In this document: positions 36,146-44,746 of the stretch, piece after piece
Numbering within the stretch: position 1 is the first letter of the stretch
Layout: every line of letters begins with the position of its first letter
Source: Paracoccaceae bacterium
GTDB taxonomy: Bacteria; Pseudomonadota; Alphaproteobacteria; Rhodobacterales; Rhodobacteraceae
Assembly: GCA_014872815.1 (NCBI GenBank)
Contig: WKFK01000005.1
Coordinates: 124,001-188,000, forward strand
Direction of reading: 5' to 3'
DNA: 64,000 nucleotides
Program-made: the position numbers and the translations under genes
The notes under the pieces: model-generated
What the model saw: the letters and a program-made list of their open reading frames with translations, nothing else
The model's database searches: none
Told to the model about the DNA's origin: nothing

Positions 36146-37558
36146 TTATTCTTTCCCAATTGCTTTAAGCACACGGTCTAATTTTTTACCTTGTTCAGAC
36201 CGCAGCGCCGGAGCGTTTTTGACCATGTTGAAGTAGGCTTCCGGATCATAGCGTTCCACCCGCAGGTTCAGGTGATCCACAGTCAGCAACCCCATAGAGG
36301 ACAAAACCGCATAGGCTGCCACAATCTGCACCGCCTGCGCATCAATGCGATCAGCTTCCGCGTCCAGCAAATCCTGCTCAGCGGTCAACACGTCCAACGT
36401 TGTCCGTGCGCCCAGCTTGGCTTCTTCACGCACGCCTTCAAAAGCAATCCGCGCCGCCTCCACTTGACGGGCACTTGCCTGGATCTGCGCACCGGCTGCA
36501 ATCAACCGTGCCCAGGCGGTCCCGGCGTTCTGGCGAATGTTGTGGCGCACCACATGCAGATTCGCCCGCTCTGCATCCCGACGTGCCATAGATTGTCGGA
36601 GCAGGGCCGACAGCCGGCCACCCTGATAAATCGGACCACCCAGCTCAACACCTACACGGGCGGAGTCAGAGAAGGCTGACGAATCAAAATCACGACGCGC
36701 ACCGATGTTGGTTTTCAACGTCACGGTCGGTCCCATAGCCGCCCGCGCCCGCTGCACGTTAATCTCGGACGCTGAAATCTGGTACTGCGCCTGCAACATT
36801 TGTGGGTGCGACCGCACGGCCACGGTTTTTGCCTGATCCAGAGACCCGGCCGCTTTTGGCAAGCTGCGTGGTGTCACAAGGTTGCCCGGACGTTCACCCA
36901 CAGCTGCAGCATAAAACTCTTTGCTGGCTTCCAGGTCACCCTGAGCAGCTGCCAATTGCGCACGCGCGCCGGCCAATCGGGCTTCCGCCAGTGCCACGTC
37001 GGTCCGTGTCACTTCACCAACCTCAAACCGGTCTTGTGCAGCTTGCAGCTCACGTTCCAGTAGACGCAGGTTATTTTGACGCAACTTCACCAGCTCATCA
37101 TCGGCCACAACGTCCATAAAGGCCTGTACCGCATTGAACAGAACTGTCTGCTCCACCGACACCAGCGCCTGACGGGTGGCCAGAACACTTTCCTTGGCCG
37201 CTTCGACAGCTAGCTTGGAGTTGCCGTTGTCAAACAAAAGCAGGTCCGCAGATACGCCGATGTTGGCATAAGGTGTCCAACCCACCGCATTTGTCACCGA
37301 ACCAGAGCCAGTCCGCCCGTAGTCATAGTTGACGTTGCCAAACCAATTGATGATCGGCCGCAGCAGCGCCTCGGAAACGGCAACATCTTCGTCCGCAGCA
37401 CGCAACAGCGCCCTATTCTGTTCCAGCAAGCCGCTGTGCTCATAGGCCGTGGCCAGTGCATCAGACAGCGTTTGTGCCTGCGCCGCCCCAAACGACAGTG
37501 CCGAAACCGTCAGTGCCAGCGCACCGTATCGAACCGCGTTGTGTACCTTCTGGAACAT
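36146..37558 (-). CDS. tolC: TolC-family outer membrane efflux protein
   Basis: A 470-residue outer membrane channel protein of type I secretion and efflux systems. A signal peptide (about 1-28, ending FGAAQAQT) is followed by two long repeated helical halves with the TolC-family patterns (AEARLAGARAQLAAAQGDLEASKEFY, later AKLGARTTLDVLTAEQDLLDAEA). It forms trimers across the outer membrane and periplasm. It lies 42 bases after pcm. It may serve the RTX proteins of this window by type I secretion; no ABC/MFP partner is adjacent. Confidence 0.92.
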   Translation of the reverse strand: MFQKVHNAVRYGALALTVSALSFGAAQAQTLSDALATAYEHSGLLEQNRALLRAADEDVAVSEALLRPIINWFGNVNYDYGRTGSGSVTNAVGWTPYANIGVSADLLLFDNGNSKLAVEAAKESVLATRQALVSVEQTVLFNAVQAFMDVVADDELVKLRQNNLRLLERELQAAQDRFEVGEVTRTDVALAEARLAGARAQLAAAQGDLEASKEFYAAAVGERPGNLVTPRSLPKAAGSLDQAKTVAVRSHPQMLQAQYQISASEINVQRARAAMGPTVTLKTNIGARRDFDSSAFSDSARVGVELGGPIYQGGRLSALLRQSMARRDAERANLHVVRHNIRQNAGTAWARLIAAGAQIQASARQVEAARIAFEGVREEAKLGARTTLDVLTAEQDLLDAEADRIDAQAVQIVAAYAVLSSMGLLTVDHLNLRVERYDPEAYFNMVKNAPALRSEQGKKLDRVLKAIGKE

Positions 37559-37600
37559 GGATGCTGCCTCCTGCGTGTCGTTGGTCCGCTTATTGGAACC

Positions 37601-38254
37601 TTATAATTGGAAAGCCCGGAGTTTCTCGAAGCCGGGCATCACGGGGGCCCCTGCATTAAACGCAAAGGTCCAATTGATATCACCATCAAGCTTATAGCCG
37701 ATGCGTACAACCCCCAATGCACCTTCCACGAACAGCGCGGCAATTCGGCCACCCTCTTTCAACTGCGCCAGTAGTCCTTCAGGGAGTTGTTCCACGCCCC
37801 CCTGCAACAGGATCACGTCGTAGGGGCCATGCTCTGCTGCCCCCTCGGTCAAGGGACCCGAGTGCACCACCGCGTTGTCAGCCCCCTGCTCGCTCAAAGC
37901 GGTTTGCGCTTCAGACGCCCGTGCTGCGTCGTCTTCCACCGCGATGACAGCTTCTGCCATGCGCGCAATAACGGCCGAGGAATAGCCCAGCCCTGCGCCC
38001 ACATCGAGAACCAGCTCATCGTTTTGAATGTCCAGCGCGTCCAGCATCTTTGCCAGCGTGCGCGCATCCAAAACCACGCGCCCTTTATCCAACGTCACGC
38101 AAGTGTCCACATAGGCGGCGTCGCGCTGACTGTTGGGTACAAAGGCTTCGCGAGGGACGTTCAGCATCGCCTCGATGACAGTGAACTTGGTCACATCAGA
38201 CGGACGGATTTGCGTATCAACCATAGTGGTGCGGAGGGTGGCATAGTCGGTCAT
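37601..38254 (-). CDS. Pcm-like methyltransferase (protein-L-isoaspartate O-methyltransferase family)
   Basis: A 217-residue SAM-dependent methyltransferase-fold protein: [14 protein letters not shown] is SAM motif I and [27 protein letters not shown] holds the later motifs. It resembles the Pcm family in order and length, but the stretch where active Pcm has its substrate-binding DGRTISQP-like loop reads [12 protein letters not shown], so repair activity on isoaspartate is doubtful. This type commonly precedes tolC in alphaproteobacteria, as here (42-base gap). Confidence 0.8.
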   Translation of the reverse strand: MTDYATLRTTMVDTQIRPSDVTKFTVIEAMLNVPREAFVPNSQRDAAYVDTCVTLDKGRVVLDARTLAKMLDALDIQNDELVLDVGAGLGYSSAVIARMAEAVIAVEDDAARASEAQTALSEQGADNAVVHSGPLTEGAAEHGPYDVILLQGGVEQLPEGLLAQLKEGGRIAALFVEGALGVVRIGYKLDGDINWTFAFNAGAPVMPGFEKLRAFQL

Positions 38255-38513
38255 CGATTTCTCATGTGCTCAGACTCGTGTTGCGTTCTCTTGCCACAAC
38301 CGCGCGCCCTCAGCAACGGTAAGCGCGTGTGTTTTGCTTGAATGTGACAACTCTTCGCGCGTTATCAAGCCCCTGCCATGCATTTTGCCAAACCTACCAA
38401 ATCGCCGTTGGCGGGACCCTCTGCCAAATGGCGATAAAAAGGGGCTTGCACCTTCTTAAGATTCATACCATTTATGCGCCCACTCTGGAGCGTCACTTCA
38501 GAGCACCACGGAT

Positions 38514-38587
38514 GGCGAGTTGGCGGAGTGGTGACGCAGCGGATTGCAAATCCGTGTACACCGGTTCGATTCCGGTACTCGCCTCCA
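38514..38587 (+). tRNA. tRNA-Cys (GCA)
   Basis: A complete cloverleaf of 74 bases: acceptor GGCGAGT (38514-38520) pairs with ACTCGCC (38577-38583), the anticodon loop TTGCAAA at 38545-38551 gives anticodon GCA, the T-loop is TTCGATT, and the CCA end is encoded (38585-38587). Stand-alone, between pcm and the RTX-Hint gene. Confidence 0.97.
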
Positions 38588-38695
38588 CACACTCTTCCAG
38601 ACCGAGAGACCGCCTAATCAAGTGCGCTCTAGGTACGTCCTTCCCACTGCAACACAACCGCCCCAGACAGGCTCAAGTCGCGCGTTGTCGGCATG

Positions 38696-41224
38696 TCATG
38701 CCACATCTTTTCCGGGTTTGCGCACCACGTTGCGCGCAAGGTTGCCGTATAGCTGCGCCACTTGCCCCTGCACAGAGGTCCCGAGCACACCTGGGAACAA
38801 GCTTTCAATTTCCGCCCGTGCTTCCGCGTTCATCGCCTGCAACGCCATTGGCCCTGGGTAGAGGCTCTCGCTTGGGCTTCCATTGGAAAACACAATTTGA
38901 TGGCGCTCAAACATCATATGGAAATAAGTGACACTCTGACGTCCCAAGGCCACCCGTGTCCCCTTCACAAAACGATGCAGGTGGGTCGCGCGCACCAAAA
39001 TGTCGCTACCAGGGAGCAATACACCATGCTGAGGAGACACCACCAAAGGTCGCTCCCCCAACACACCCGCGTTGATGTGTATTGGCCGCAGCTTAGGCTG
39101 CCGTAGCAGTTTGTTTTTAGAAACCTCGGTGCTGCCAATCCAGACAATCGGCTGTGGCCCATTGTCCATGGTTGAAACCAGATCGCCTGGTTTCAGGCTC
39201 TCAATGGGCCGCTCACCATTTGGTGTCAGGATCATAGTGCCGGTAGTAAAGCACACTACGCCGGTGTTGTCGGAAGTGAGCTCTACCGTAGTCTCAAAAC
39301 TCAGACTGCCGTCGCCGAATTGCGTGTTGTCTGAGTAATCAACGGCGTTGCCTTTGGTGTCCACCGTATTGGATTGGTTCAGAATGCCGTCGTCCGCATA
39401 ATCAGCTTTGAGCTCTTTGAGGCTGTCGTAGTGCCCGCTTAGGTCGACAAAGTCGTTGTTGCTGCTGTCCCCATCGCGCAATGCGCCGGAGTTTCCAAAG
39501 TTGAAATCCGCAATGGTGTCGTGACCACCGCTCACAACAAAGACATCGTCGTCCCATTCCCCAAACAGCTTGTCATCGCCGTCCCCACCATCAATCGTAT
39601 CGCGCCCTGCGCCACCAAAGATAGTGTCATCGCCGGCTTCCCCATAGACGACATCATCGCCATCGTCGGCATAGATCGTGTCATCGCCGCCAGCCTCTGT
39701 AACGACATCATCCCATCTGTGGGCCAGCAGATAGTTGTTGGTCGAATACACACTGTCCAAAGAAATTGACCGGATTGGTCCGCTGGACAGCACGGCCATA
39801 TCGGCGTTGTTTGTGTATTCAGGCGCCAAATAGAGCTTGCCGTCAACGGTTTGGAAAATAACCGCCGTGATGCTTCCTGTCGATCCGTCCTCAAACGTCA
39901 CCGTCGCATTGTAGGCCGCATTGTTGTCCATGATGACATGGGCACCGTCGATCTGCGTTTCGGTGAGCTCACCGTCCGCCATATCAACGTTTTCTTTGAC
40001 GCGCCCGTCACCGTCAAGATCGCTGATATCCACCCGAACAACATGTCCGGACAGCGGATCACCCGCCGAACCGTAGCTCCCAAGCAAATCACCCGCGTTC
40101 ACAGAATGACGGGTGCTTTCATCGCCATCCATGTCTGGGCCTGTGCCAAGGTAGTACGCATCCCAACTGGCACTGATCTGCCATCCATCTCCAGGATTGC
40201 TGTCCTTATCCCCGTAGATCGTATCATTGCCCACGCCCGCGGAAATGAAATCTCCGCCACCGCCGCCTTCGACGCTGTCTGCACCGGCCTCTGCGTAAAT
40301 CGTGTCCTGACCGCTCCCGCCTCCAACGGTATCATCGCCGTCACCAGCATAGAGAATGTCTTTCCCTTCGCCCCCCAGAACAACGTCCTGCCCTTCGGAT
40401 GCGGCAATCCAATCGTTGCCAGCACCGCCGTCCAGAGTGTCTGATCCCGCTTCGCCATAAAGCGTATCGTTGCCGTCACCGCCAATTATGCTGTCGTCGC
40501 CAGTGCCCCCATACGCCATGTCAGCGCCAGCCCCCAAGTCCACAACATCGTTGCCGCCATCGCTTGCGACATAGTCGTCTCCGACGCCCGCATCGATGGT
40601 ATCGTTGCCGTCATCGCCATAGATGGTGTCGTGACCGCGCCCACCATCGATGCTGTCGTTGCCACTGGTGATTTGATCCCCGTTGCCATCGGTATACCCC
40701 GACCGCATCTCATCATGCCCATCGGTGCCATTAACAACCCCATCTGCCTCAATGTATTCCCCATCCTCACGATTTGCGATCAAATCATCGCCATAGCTGT
40801 GAACACTGTTTAACGTCAGTGAAAAGATCGCCTTGGCCTCAAGCGCATCCTGATCGGCGTTCTCCGAAGTCTCCGGCACAAGGAACGTCTGACCATCCAT
40901 TGCCTGTATGATCACAGCGGTAATAGTGGCCGTTGTCCCATCCGTATATGTGATGGTCGCATTGTATTCGACGAGACCGTCAAATGTCAGGACCTGCCCG
41001 TCATCAAGCTGAAACAGGTTGTTGGTCTGATTGTTGTCGGCCGCGTAATGGCTGAAACTCCCGCCATATTGGCTCAGGGTCCTCACATTGCCAGACAGAG
41101 GATCACTCGCCCCGCCAATAACTTCGCCCACCAAGCTGTCAGCATTCTCAGAGGTTCTGTTCCCCTCAATCGGATCAAGTTCCGCGAAGGTTCCGAGATA
41201 AAAAACATCAAAGGTTGTGGCCAT
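38696..41224 (-). CDS. RTX calcium-binding exoprotein with C-terminal Hint domain
   Basis: An 842-residue secreted-type protein without a standard signal peptide. Residues about 4-165 and 350-505 are two copies of one module (FDVFYLGT and WDAYYLGT starts; YNATITYTDGTT and YNATVTFEDGST cores). Between and after them lie glycine/aspartate nonapeptide RTX repeats (GGxGxDxUx), which fold on calcium outside the cell. A Hint domain starts at Cys658 (VCFTTGTMI) and includes PQHGVLL. RTX proteins leave by type I secretion; the transporter is not adjacent. The start MATTFDVFYLG at 41224 fits better than one 14 codons upstream. Confidence 0.88.
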   Translation of the reverse strand: MATTFDVFYLGTFAELDPIEGNRTSENADSLVGEVIGGASDPLSGNVRTLSQYGGSFSHYAADNNQTNNLFQLDDGQVLTFDGLVEYNATITYTDGTTATITAVIIQAMDGQTFLVPETSENADQDALEAKAIFSLTLNSVHSYGDDLIANREDGEYIEADGVVNGTDGHDEMRSGYTDGNGDQITSGNDSIDGGRGHDTIYGDDGNDTIDAGVGDDYVASDGGNDVVDLGAGADMAYGGTGDDSIIGGDGNDTLYGEAGSDTLDGGAGNDWIAASEGQDVVLGGEGKDILYAGDGDDTVGGGSGQDTIYAEAGADSVEGGGGGDFISAGVGNDTIYGDKDSNPGDGWQISASWDAYYLGTGPDMDGDESTRHSVNAGDLLGSYGSAGDPLSGHVVRVDISDLDGDGRVKENVDMADGELTETQIDGAHVIMDNNAAYNATVTFEDGSTGSITAVIFQTVDGKLYLAPEYTNNADMAVLSSGPIRSISLDSVYSTNNYLLAHRWDDVVTEAGGDDTIYADDGDDVVYGEAGDDTIFGGAGRDTIDGGDGDDKLFGEWDDDVFVVSGGHDTIADFNFGNSGALRDGDSSNNDFVDLSGHYDSLKELKADYADDGILNQSNTVDTKGNAVDYSDNTQFGDGSLSFETTVELTSDNTGVVCFTTGTMILTPNGERPIESLKPGDLVSTMDNGPQPIVWIGSTEVSKNKLLRQPKLRPIHINAGVLGERPLVVSPQHGVLLPGSDILVRATHLHRFVKGTRVALGRQSVTYFHMMFERHQIVFSNGSPSESLYPGPMALQAMNAEARAEIESLFPGVLGTSVQGQVAQLYGNLARNVVRKPGKDVA

Positions 41225-41398
41225 GATCGAGGCTCCAGAATCAGTTGGGGCGCTCGATCTACGCAACCTACGTTAATGCACCTGCAAGGATTTCAGAGGC
41301 ATGCCATACAAATTCAGAGAATAATTCGGCCAAAATTAGATAAAAATTTCCTCCCAAGTCCCCCGAGTTGAAACCTCAAAAAAAGATCATGAAGGGTA

Positions 41399-43678
41399 TC
41401 AAGCAGCGCCTGTTATCGGCGGCTGCTTCATTTCACTTTTGGTTTCTACCATCAGGCGAGATTGGAATTGCGCTATCCAGTCAATAAGAACTGCCTTACG
41501 GATTGGCTTGGTCAAAAAATCATCCATTCCTGCATCCAAACAGGCCTGCATTTCCTCATCAAAAGCATGCGCTGTCAAAGCCACTATGGCAGGCTGATCA
41601 ATGGGCAGTTCCCGAATTTCGCGTGTTGCGTCAAGACCACTCTTTCTGGGCATAGACATGTCCATCAAAACAAGATCTGGCGCAAAGGTCTGCACAACCT
41701 CAACAGCCTCAACACCGTCCTTGGCGAAAGCCAATTCAACGGGCTGATCTCCAAAGAACTTTTTAAGAAGGAACCGATTGGTTTTATTATCTTCAGCCAC
41801 AACAACGCGCAAACCTGGCAGCAGTTTTCGTGGGCCCTCGTGCCCTAAGCTACCAGTCATCTCTCGGCGCAAATCAGCCTCTTCGTAAGGTATCTCCAGG
41901 TGGAAGGTCGCCCCTTGTCCGACTTCCGAGTCCACAGAAATTGCCCCTCCCATCACCTCGAGAATGTGCTTGGAGATAGAAAGACCCAGCCCCGTACCAC
42001 CAAACTTGCGCGTGGTCGCTGCCTCCGCTTGGGAGAAGTGGTCAAAGATACGTTCTTGGTTCTCCTTAGAGATGCCAATACCCGTATCAGTCACTTCACA
42101 AATCAATCTTTTTCCGCGCGAGTCCTCCGCATGGCTCAGCGTTATGTAAACGCCACCGTCCTCTGTAAATTTAATTGCATTGCCGACAATATTTGTAACC
42201 ACTTGCCGCAATCGACCATCATCGGCCTTGATGAACTCAGGCGCCAAATCGTCCACGCGCAAGCTGAGTTCTAACCCCTTGCTCCGCGCCGCTGGCATCA
42301 ACAAATCCAACGTCTCTTGTAAACATGCCCGCGGAGAGAAGCTGACTGGGTGCAACTCCATCCGCCCCGCATCCAGCTTTGAAAGATCCAGAATGTCGTT
42401 GATAATTGCCATGAGAGCTTGAGAAGATCCGCGAATGGTATCGGTATAGCGCCCCTGATCCTCATCCAGATTGGTCTCAGACAGCAAATCAGCCATCCCA
42501 ATCACCCCGGTCAAAGGTGTGCGGATTTCATGGCTCATGTTCGCCAGGAACTCTGCTTTCGCCCGTGCCCCTTCTTCCGCGGCTTGACGGGCCTTGCTCA
42601 TCTGCTCGGCCAATCTGCGGCTCTCCGTCACATCCCGTTCAATCGAAACATAGTACTCAGGCTCGCCATCCGGACCATCAACCGGGAATAGGTTCACATC
42701 CAGCCAAATCCTGTTCCCATCCCGTGTGACGTTTTGCACCTCGCCCCGAAAAGGCTGCCCAGCTTCAACAGCCAAATCGATTGTGTTGATGGCTTTGAGC
42801 TCTTGATCAGCCCCCGTCAAAAGATCGGCGACGATTTGCCCCTTGGCATCAGCGAAAGTGAAGCCTGTGATCCGGGTAAAAGCATCATTCACCCAAACAA
42901 TACGCCGTTCTCGATCCGTGATGATCACGCTGTCATTTGCATGGCGCGCCACCAACGACAGCTGCTGCAACTCAGTCTGATGTCGATCCATGCGCGCATA
43001 CATGATCTTCATCTCGGATTTTTGTCGCTCCAGGTCTTGTGTGATTTTGAAGTTGTTTATGCCCGACTTCGTAAAAGCCAGAAACATATACAGCATGCAA
43101 AAAACCAACATGGTGCCCGCCACATCCATCATCACAAATGGCGTCCAACTCTTGGTCCAAATCGATTGCAGGCTCACGTATAGAAAGGGAGCTAAGATAT
43201 AGAAGGTCAGTCGGGTAAACGCCGCAGTGGGATTCTTCGGTAGAACAATGGCTGCGTTGACGGCACCTAATCCCAATGCACCAATCACAAATAGGATATT
43301 GGCGTCTTCACCGAGTTGGAAATAGTAGACCGACACCCCGGCCACCATCGTGATACCTTGCAAGGCGCTTGTGATCGTCGCCCACCTCTGTCCCCTATTC
43401 AAACTGCCAACCAGTGCTTCTCGTCGAACAACGGTGCGCAGCGCAAGGCAATCAACTGCATCACCAGTGAGCAGAATAATGTAACTGAGCAAAGCGGGAA
43501 TGAAATCCACCGCGTAGTAGCCTATCGAACACCCCAGTGTGTAGAGCAGAAGCCGCACCGGCAGCCGCCTTACACGCTCATCAGCATAAGCCAATAAACG
43601 TTTGCGACGTGCACGCTGATCCGCCGCCCTCTCCTCAGGGCGTGCAGTCGGGCGAAAAACGGTGGAGGTATCTGTCAT
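41399..43678 (-). CDS. Hybrid sensor histidine kinase with PAS and receiver domains
   Basis: A 759-residue membrane sensor. About six hydrophobic helices lie at 45-200, then a short coiled coil, a PAS/PAC domain (about 240-355), HisKA with phosphorylated His383 (NMSHEIRTPL), a HATPase domain (NAIKF, DTGIGI, GTGLGLSI) and a C-terminal receiver with Asp673 (LVLMDMSMP). No phosphotransfer or output protein is adjacent, so the pathway is unknown. Codon use is a little less GC-rich than in the neighbours. Confidence 0.93.
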   Translation of the reverse strand: MTDTSTVFRPTARPEERAADQRARRKRLLAYADERVRRLPVRLLLYTLGCSIGYYAVDFIPALLSYIILLTGDAVDCLALRTVVRREALVGSLNRGQRWATITSALQGITMVAGVSVYYFQLGEDANILFVIGALGLGAVNAAIVLPKNPTAAFTRLTFYILAPFLYVSLQSIWTKSWTPFVMMDVAGTMLVFCMLYMFLAFTKSGINNFKITQDLERQKSEMKIMYARMDRHQTELQQLSLVARHANDSVIITDRERRIVWVNDAFTRITGFTFADAKGQIVADLLTGADQELKAINTIDLAVEAGQPFRGEVQNVTRDGNRIWLDVNLFPVDGPDGEPEYYVSIERDVTESRRLAEQMSKARQAAEEGARAKAEFLANMSHEIRTPLTGVIGMADLLSETNLDEDQGRYTDTIRGSSQALMAIINDILDLSKLDAGRMELHPVSFSPRACLQETLDLLMPAARSKGLELSLRVDDLAPEFIKADDGRLRQVVTNIVGNAIKFTEDGGVYITLSHAEDSRGKRLICEVTDTGIGISKENQERIFDHFSQAEAATTRKFGGTGLGLSISKHILEVMGGAISVDSEVGQGATFHLEIPYEEADLRREMTGSLGHEGPRKLLPGLRVVVAEDNKTNRFLLKKFFGDQPVELAFAKDGVEAVEVVQTFAPDLVLMDMSMPRKSGLDATREIRELPIDQPAIVALTAHAFDEEMQACLDAGMDDFLTKPIRKAVLIDWIAQFQSRLMVETKSEMKQPPITGAA

Positions 43679-44094
43679 CTTGCGTTTTGGCTAGGGCTCC
43701 ATCTTCGCGGGAAAGCAAAGCCTCAAAATGGTTAACATTCGATAAGCCTTGGTGCCCCTACCTAAGTCGTAGAGGTTCGAGTCTCACCGCCTTGAGTTGT
43801 GTCCAAAAGCGAGACGCAACCCTTTGATATGTCAGGAAATCAACCGATCTGGTCGTTGTTTGACCGAAGGCCAACGGCCCCTAACCTCTCCCCTCTGTAG
43901 TCTTTTTCTTGTTGGCAGCCTTTCAGCGGCTCTCTCATTGTATTGACCTAGGCACAAATATAGCGCGCCCTGATCTGCCTCAAAGCGCACTAAAACCTCG
44001 TCAAACGACTCGTGTCACACCCGCTCAAGGCGATAATGCGCGGACTATGGCGCAGCCCTTTGCACGTCGCAACACCAACAAAGGATGTCTCCAT
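43679..44094. other. Non-coding stretch between kinase genes
   Basis: 416 bases without a convincing gene. A short piece around 43765-43790 (GTTCGAGTCTC) recalls a tRNA T-arm, but no acceptor or anticodon stem can be drawn. Probably contains the promoter of the hybrid kinase; nothing else seen. Confidence 0.4.
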
Positions 44095-44595
44095 TTACTT
44101 TTTCATGGTGGAATGCCGCGTCACCGTAAATCCTTCAGCTTCACTTGGCGGCTCAAAGTGAGCTGCCAACTTGTCAAACTGTTGTCTAGACAGCTGGAAT
44201 TCATGGCTGCCATCTTGATTGCGTTTCACCAAGCGCTGCCAGCAAGCCTCTTGCGACACATCCAAAAAATGTAGCACTGCAGAAACGTCCGCCTGCCGCG
44301 CCAGACCTCTCAGCCAAGCGCGCGTCTCGACCGTGTTGGCAGCGAAATCCATCACAACGGCCTGACCGTTCTGTAGCAACGCCACAACATGCGGCCCCAA
44401 CGCATTTCGCAAACGCGCGGTACAGCGCACATAATCGGCCAAGGTATGTAGCTCATCTGCAAACAAGGCGGACAACCAGCGGTCTTCAGACAGTAAAATC
44501 GCACCCTGCTCCTGCGCCAACTGCCGCGCCAATGTGGATTTACCGGAAGCGGCATAGCCGCAAACAAGGTGAAAATTTGAAGAGTGCATAGACAT
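44095..44595 (-). CDS. Small P-loop kinase (AAA/zeta-toxin-like ATPase)
   Basis: A 166-residue protein with Walker A GYAASGKST (Lys19) and a short kinase-like layout; VVMDFAANTVETRAWLRGLA probably holds the Walker B Asp, and RLVKRNQDGSHEF the lid. It belongs to the broad gluconate-kinase/chloramphenicol-phosphotransferase-like group; the substrate is unknown and no antitoxin is next to it. The ATG at 44595 with GGGGAGA ribosome-binding site is chosen over one 14 codons upstream. Confidence 0.75.
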   Translation of the reverse strand: MSMHSSNFHLVCGYAASGKSTLARQLAQEQGAILLSEDRWLSALFADELHTLADYVRCTARLRNALGPHVVALLQNGQAVVMDFAANTVETRAWLRGLARQADVSAVLHFLDVSQEACWQRLVKRNQDGSHEFQLSRQQFDKLAAHFEPPSEAEGFTVTRHSTMKK

Positions 44596-44629
44596 GGGAT
44601 CTCCCCAGTCAGAATGGATTTTAAAGACG

Positions 44630-44663
44630 AAAAACACACCCGGCCCGACAGATCAGACCGGGC
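44630..44663 (-). terminator. Possible terminator of the Na/Pi cotransporter gene
   Basis: On the minus strand, a 5-base GC stem (44659-44663 with 44643-44647, or shifted pairing) is followed by a run of five T at about 44634-44630. It lies 84 bases after the cotransporter stop. The stem is short, so the call is weak. Confidence 0.3.
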
Positions 44664-44746
44664 TGCTAATGCCCATCGCTTTGTATACCCCAAACTTCAT
44701 GCCCCTGCTTAGAAAGCCGGGTGCCTCCTGTCCAGTCCTGAGACCC

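Noticed and set aside
39500-40700. Short direct DNA repeats suggesting a CRISPR array or satellite
   Set aside because: They are explained by the RTX nonapeptide repeats of the encoded protein; unit length is about 27 bases with no constant repeat/spacer pattern.
43740-43805. tRNA-like segment with a T-arm-like GTTCGAGTCTC
   Set aside because: The T-stem has mismatches and no acceptor, D or anticodon stem can be drawn, so a tRNA or clear tRNA remnant is not supported.
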